Both the position numbers and the translations under genes were made by a program. A DNA stretch of 26,221 nucleotides, taken from positions 1 to 26,221 of the forward strand of contig QNFC01000005.1 of NCBI GenBank assembly GCA_003645395.1. Direction: 5' to 3'. This document shows, one piece after another, positions 22,680 to 26,221 of this stretch. The DNA is from Gammaproteobacteria bacterium (lineage in GTDB: Bacteria > Pseudomonadota > Gammaproteobacteria > Immundisolibacterales > Immundisolibacteraceae). The notes under the pieces are model-generated. The model did not search any database and was not told the origin of the DNA. It saw nothing but the letters and a program-made list of their open reading frames with translations. Within the stretch, counting starts at the first letter, position 1. Each line of letters begins with the position of its first letter.

Positions 22680-25600
22680 CTAGAGTTCTTCCAGCAAGTC
22701 TGCCGCCAACCGTTTCGCCGTAGCCAGATCTACCTTACCGGTGCCCAATTTGGGGATGGAATCCACCGCAAAATAGTGTTTGGGTCGCATTATTGCCGGC
22801 ATGTCGCTGGTTTGAACCCGGCTGCGCAAGCCAGTCGCATAGTCAGTGTCGGTGACCAGTACGACCACTTGTTCACCTTTGCTGGGTGCTGGCAGCGCCA
22901 CTGCCAGCAGCTCTACTTCCGAGTCGTCGACGAGGTTATCCAGGAATTGCTCGACCGCGCCGAGGCTGACCATTTCGCCACCGAGTTTGGCAAACCTTGA
23001 ATAGCGATCGATGATAGTCAAAAAACCATCGTCATCGAGTTTGCCCTTGTCGCCAGTGTGGTACCAGCGTAACCCGTCCATCTCGGTGATAGTCATAGCA
23101 TCACGCTCAGGGTCGTCCAGGTACCCCTTCATCACCTGGGTACCGCTAATCAACACCAGGCCTTCATCGCCTGTCGGTAGCGGCTTGAAGGTATCCGGGT
23201 CAACAATACGAATGCGCGTACCGGGCAGGGGCTGGCCAACCGTTCCGGCTTTATTACCCGTCTGTATCGAGCCATTCTGATCAAGCAACAGGTCAGGAAT
23301 ATTCACGGTGGCCACCGGTGTGGTTTCGGTGCTGCCATACCCCTCCAGTACAGTCTTGCCAAATTTATTACGAAAGCCGTTGCGAACCTCCGCTGGCAGC
23401 CGTTCAGCGCCGGTGACAACGACACGCAAACTGTCGAACATTAGCGGCGGGACCTTTTTGCTACGCAGGTAGATGCGTAAAAAAGTTGCCGTAGCGATCA
23501 TGATGGTAATGCGGTGGGTCGCCACCAGTCGGCTCACGGCTCGGGCATCAGTGGGGTCTGCCTGACAAACCATAGGAATGCCTTCTAATATCGGCAACAG
23601 GGTGGTGACTGTCAGGCCAAACGCATGAAAGGTGGGCAGTGCGTTCAGAATGACATCCTGCTCTTCAGGATTGAGCACGCTGGCGATCTGCTTGCAGTTG
23701 CCGAGAATATTGGTGTGGCTGAGCCTCACCCCTTTCGGGCTGCTCTCGCTGCCACTGCTAAACAGAATTGCCGCAGTATCGTCAAGAGAGATCTTTCGAC
23801 AGTAAAGGCTGGCTAGCCAGGCGGCGGGTAAAAACCGGCTTTGCAGCAGCGCGCTGGCCCAGCGCCAGGGCTTGATCTGGCCACGAACCTCCTCCAGATA
23901 GACAAACTCACTGATGGCTTTTAATGGGGTCAGGTCGATGTCTCTTTTTTCCAGCCTCTTCAGGAAGAGCTGTGACGTGAGTACCGTCTTTACTCCAGCT
24001 TTTTCCATCGATTGCGCCAGGGTCTCAATGGATGAGGTGTAGTTTAGATTGACGATAGTGCGGCCATCGACAAGCACCACGAGATTGGCGATGACCGCAC
24101 CGGCGGACGCCGGCAGCAAAATCCCGACTCTGTCCGCCCGCGCTAGCACGGGCTTTAGCTGTGCGCGAAAAGCCAGCACGGCAGTTAACAGGCGGCCGTA
24201 GCTAAGGTTGTTGTCACCGTCGATGATGCAGATTTTTCGACGCTGCGCGCAGGCAGTACGAATGAAACTGGCGGGCAGCGATGGCAGGCCTGCCACGTGC
24301 TCATCCCACGCCATAATTGAGGTCTCCTGCACGGCTTGCTTGACCGTTGCTGCGTCGCTGTCGCAATTGAGGGGCTGGCCAAACGCGACTGTAATCACTC
24401 GACTGAATCGCCGGCCCTGCGACTGCTTTTGATAAGCGTTATTGGCATAGGAGAGTGGACTGCCCCAGAGTCCGTGAAGATAAAATGGCAAAATGGCGGC
24501 GCCTGTGCCGGTGGCGGCGCGCTCAAAGCCGGATCGAAAAGTGCTGAGGTGACCGTTACGGCTGATATGGCCCTCCGGGAAAATCGCGACCACCTCGTGG
24601 TTGATCAATGCCTGGTGAACTTTCTTCAACGATTCCTTACTTGCGCCGGGGGCGATTGGGATGACCCCAAACAAGTCAAGAAACCAGCGCAGGTACCACT
24701 TTTTATGATAGGTGTGGGCCATCACAAAACGGATTGGTCGCGGCGAGGCCATCTGTAAAATGGCCCAGTCGATCCAGCTAACGTGGTTGCCCAACAACAG
24801 CACGCCACTTTCGCGGGGTATATGGTCCATATTGACCACCTGCAGACGATAGCGCGGTGCCAGCAGGCCGCGCACCAAATACCGCACGAAAGATTGCGGT
24901 AGTTGTAGCAGGGCGTAGACGAATCCAATCAATGCCACTGCCGCCAGGGCGTACAGAGTCCAGTAGGTTGAAATGCCGGCCTGGGCGACGACGATCGACA
25001 GTGCCAGAAAAACTAGCATGGCGATATTTTGAATAAAATTGTTGCTCGCCAGCACTACGCCGGATTCACCTTCTTTGGCATAGAACTGAATCAATGCATT
25101 CAGTGGCACGATAAACAGCCCGGCACAGAAACCATAAAACAGGAACAGCACGGCGATTACACTGACCTGGTGGATTCCGGGCAGTAACAGCATGCCGATA
25201 AACATGCCCAACGCACCGGCGGGGATCATGCCAGTTTCAATGTAGTTGCGTGACCAGCGCCCGGCCAACAGCGCTCCGGTGACAATGCCGATTCCGGCTA
25301 GTGCCATCAGGCCATTAGCGATGCGAGTATCGGTTTCGCCGACCACTTCTTTCAAATGCGCACCAAAGGTGGCCAGAATCACCTGATTCACCGCGAAGAA
25401 AACCGACAGTCCGACGATACTCAGCCAGATACCGCGGGAGTGAAAAACCCGTTTCAGGTTATCGCGCAGGTAGCCAGTAGAGAGGTAATAGAAAAAATTA
25501 AACGGCGGTTGCGGTACCGCTGGCCGTGCCGGTAGTCGCAGAGCTAACAGGGTTTCGATTACGGCGCCAGCAAACAGCAACCAGCCGGCGACCTGTACCT

Positions 25601-26138
25601 GCTGCAGAATCTCACCGAGAGAGTGGTAGTTAGCGCTCAGCTGCGACTCAAACAGAAAACTGTAAGCGATAGTACCAGCCAAAATGGCAGACAGTACTGC
25701 AGCCTGCATTGCCGCATTGGCGGGGGCTAACCGGGTGCGGCCGACCAGCTCACGGATGTATCCGTATTTGGCCGGTGAATAAAAAGCGCTCTGCAGCGCG
25801 AGGATGAATGTCAGCCCGAATGCCGGCCAGAACGCCCCATGCTGATAGCACCAGATAATCGCCAGGGTGATCGGAATAGTCAGTGTTGCGCAGACCTGCA
25901 CGATGCGGTTTTTGGCAAAGCGATCAGCAAAGTAGCCGGCGGGGGTAAAGGTCATGATGAACGGCAGCAGAATCATTGCCTGAATAATGGCTGTGAAAAT
26001 GCGCAGCTCACTGCCGTCGAGCATTTTGAACAGCGCATTTTGAATAATGATTTTGTGACCGAGATCGGTGAATGCATTGACGAATGCAATGGTGATAAAG
26101 GGAGTGAATCCGCGCTGACGCCAAATCGATTTTTCCAA
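22680..26138 (-). CDS. aas: three-domain Aas: LplT-like flippase, acyltransferase and acyl-ACP synthetase fusion
   Basis: A 1152-aa membrane protein that should import lysophospholipid and re-acylate it. Residues 1-420 form an MFS transporter of the LplT type with about 12 hydrophobic helices. Residues 430-620 form a PlsC-like acyltransferase with NHVSWID (451-457, the HX4D motif) and FPEGHISRNG (520-529). Residues 630-1150 form an adenylate-forming domain with FSSGSESSPKG (793-803) and YGSTETTP. In E. coli the transporter and Aas are separate genes; here they are one chain. The start is TTG at 26138, eight bases after AGGA. A housekeeping membrane repair role is likely. It leads 116 bp to gspA, without clear coupling. 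Confidence 0.92.
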   Translation of the reverse strand: MEKSIWRQRGFTPFITIAFVNAFTDLGHKIIIQNALFKMLDGSELRIFTAIIQAMILLPFIMTFTPAGYFADRFAKNRIVQVCATLTIPITLAIIWCYQHGAFWPAFGLTFILALQSAFYSPAKYGYIRELVGRTRLAPANAAMQAAVLSAILAGTIAYSFLFESQLSANYHSLGEILQQVQVAGWLLFAGAVIETLLALRLPARPAVPQPPFNFFYYLSTGYLRDNLKRVFHSRGIWLSIVGLSVFFAVNQVILATFGAHLKEVVGETDTRIANGLMALAGIGIVTGALLAGRWSRNYIETGMIPAGALGMFIGMLLLPGIHQVSVIAVLFLFYGFCAGLFIVPLNALIQFYAKEGESGVVLASNNFIQNIAMLVFLALSIVVAQAGISTYWTLYALAAVALIGFVYALLQLPQSFVRYLVRGLLAPRYRLQVVNMDHIPRESGVLLLGNHVSWIDWAILQMASPRPIRFVMAHTYHKKWYLRWFLDLFGVIPIAPGASKESLKKVHQALINHEVVAIFPEGHISRNGHLSTFRSGFERAATGTGAAILPFYLHGLWGSPLSYANNAYQKQSQGRRFSRVITVAFGQPLNCDSDAATVKQAVQETSIMAWDEHVAGLPSLPASFIRTACAQRRKICIIDGDNNLSYGRLLTAVLAFRAQLKPVLARADRVGILLPASAGAVIANLVVLVDGRTIVNLNYTSSIETLAQSMEKAGVKTVLTSQLFLKRLEKRDIDLTPLKAISEFVYLEEVRGQIKPWRWASALLQSRFLPAAWLASLYCRKISLDDTAAILFSSGSESSPKGVRLSHTNILGNCKQIASVLNPEEQDVILNALPTFHAFGLTVTTLLPILEGIPMVCQADPTDARAVSRLVATHRITIMIATATFLRIYLRSKKVPPLMFDSLRVVVTGAERLPAEVRNGFRNKFGKTVLEGYGSTETTPVATVNIPDLLLDQNGSIQTGNKAGTVGQPLPGTRIRIVDPDTFKPLPTGDEGLVLISGTQVMKGYLDDPERDAMTITEMDGLRWYHTGDKGKLDDDGFLTIIDRYSRFAKLGGEMVSLGAVEQFLDNLVDDSEVELLAVALPAPSKGEQVVVLVTDTDYATGLRSRVQTSDMPAIMRPKHYFAVDSIPKLGTGKVDLATAKRLAADLLEEL

Positions 26139-26221
26139 TCTTCTAATCCTTTACTGCCAAAAAAGTTGTCGGCAAGTTTATTACGCGCCACCGGATAAGT
26201 TGGAATTCAACGTAGGGGTAT

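Noticed and set aside
24185..25028. frameshadow open frames across the aas gene
   Set aside because: The continuous 1152-codon frame has all three domains with their motifs; the others lack any.

Overview
The window looks like part of a catabolic island on a gammaproteobacterial chromosome, probably a marine or hydrocarbon-associated lineage. The evidence is GspA/GspB (ExeA/ExeB-type) secretion accessory genes, a fused LplT-PlsC-Aas phospholipid acyltransferase, and many genes for oxidising aromatic or terpenoid-like hydrophobic substrates. I cannot fix the genus. No transcription factor, rRNA, tRNA, CRISPR array or phage gene is visible.

Layout. Positions 1-724 (minus) hold the 5' part of a P-type proton-pump ATPase that runs off the left edge. 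Positions 791-1582 hold a decayed IS3-family insertion sequence. A minus-strand pair follows: an AlkB/XylM-type membrane diiron hydroxylase (1683-2858) and a catechol 2,3-dioxygenase-like extradiol enzyme (3010-3969). Across a 328-bp divergent intergenic region runs a plus-strand series: Rieske dioxygenase alpha and beta subunits (4298-6149), a thiolase-fold protein with its DUF35 partner (6259-7868), an acyl-CoA synthetase (7978-9558), a second, orphan Rieske alpha subunit coupled to a 107-residue unknown protein (9686-11223), and an AcuI/YhdH-type reductase (11349-12344). Facing it is a leftward operon (16144 to 12433): a third Rieske alpha, its beta subunit, an HSL-family esterase and a secreted glycine-rich protein. 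A second 338-bp divergent region carries ten tandem AGGGT pentamers. To its right are an unrecognised protein with two ExxH motifs (possible ferritin-like diiron enzyme, 16483-17322), a thiamine-diphosphate enzyme (17513-19291) and a second acyl-CoA synthetase (19376-20947). GspB, GspA and the 1152-residue Aas fusion, all leftward, close the window.

How the genes may work together (inference). AlkB-like and Rieske oxygenases would introduce oxygen. The esterase would release an acid or alcohol. The CoA ligases would activate carboxylates. The thiolase-fold/DUF35 pair would cleave a C-C bond, probably as an aldolase because the thiolase nucleophilic cysteine is absent. The extradiol enzyme would open a ring, and the ThDP enzyme and reductase would process the fragments. 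Ferredoxin, rubredoxin and reductase components for four oxygenases are absent, so electrons must come from proteins encoded elsewhere. Most plus-strand transcription units end in their own intrinsic terminator, which suggests separately tuned units rather than one long operon. The substrate cannot be deduced from the sequence.
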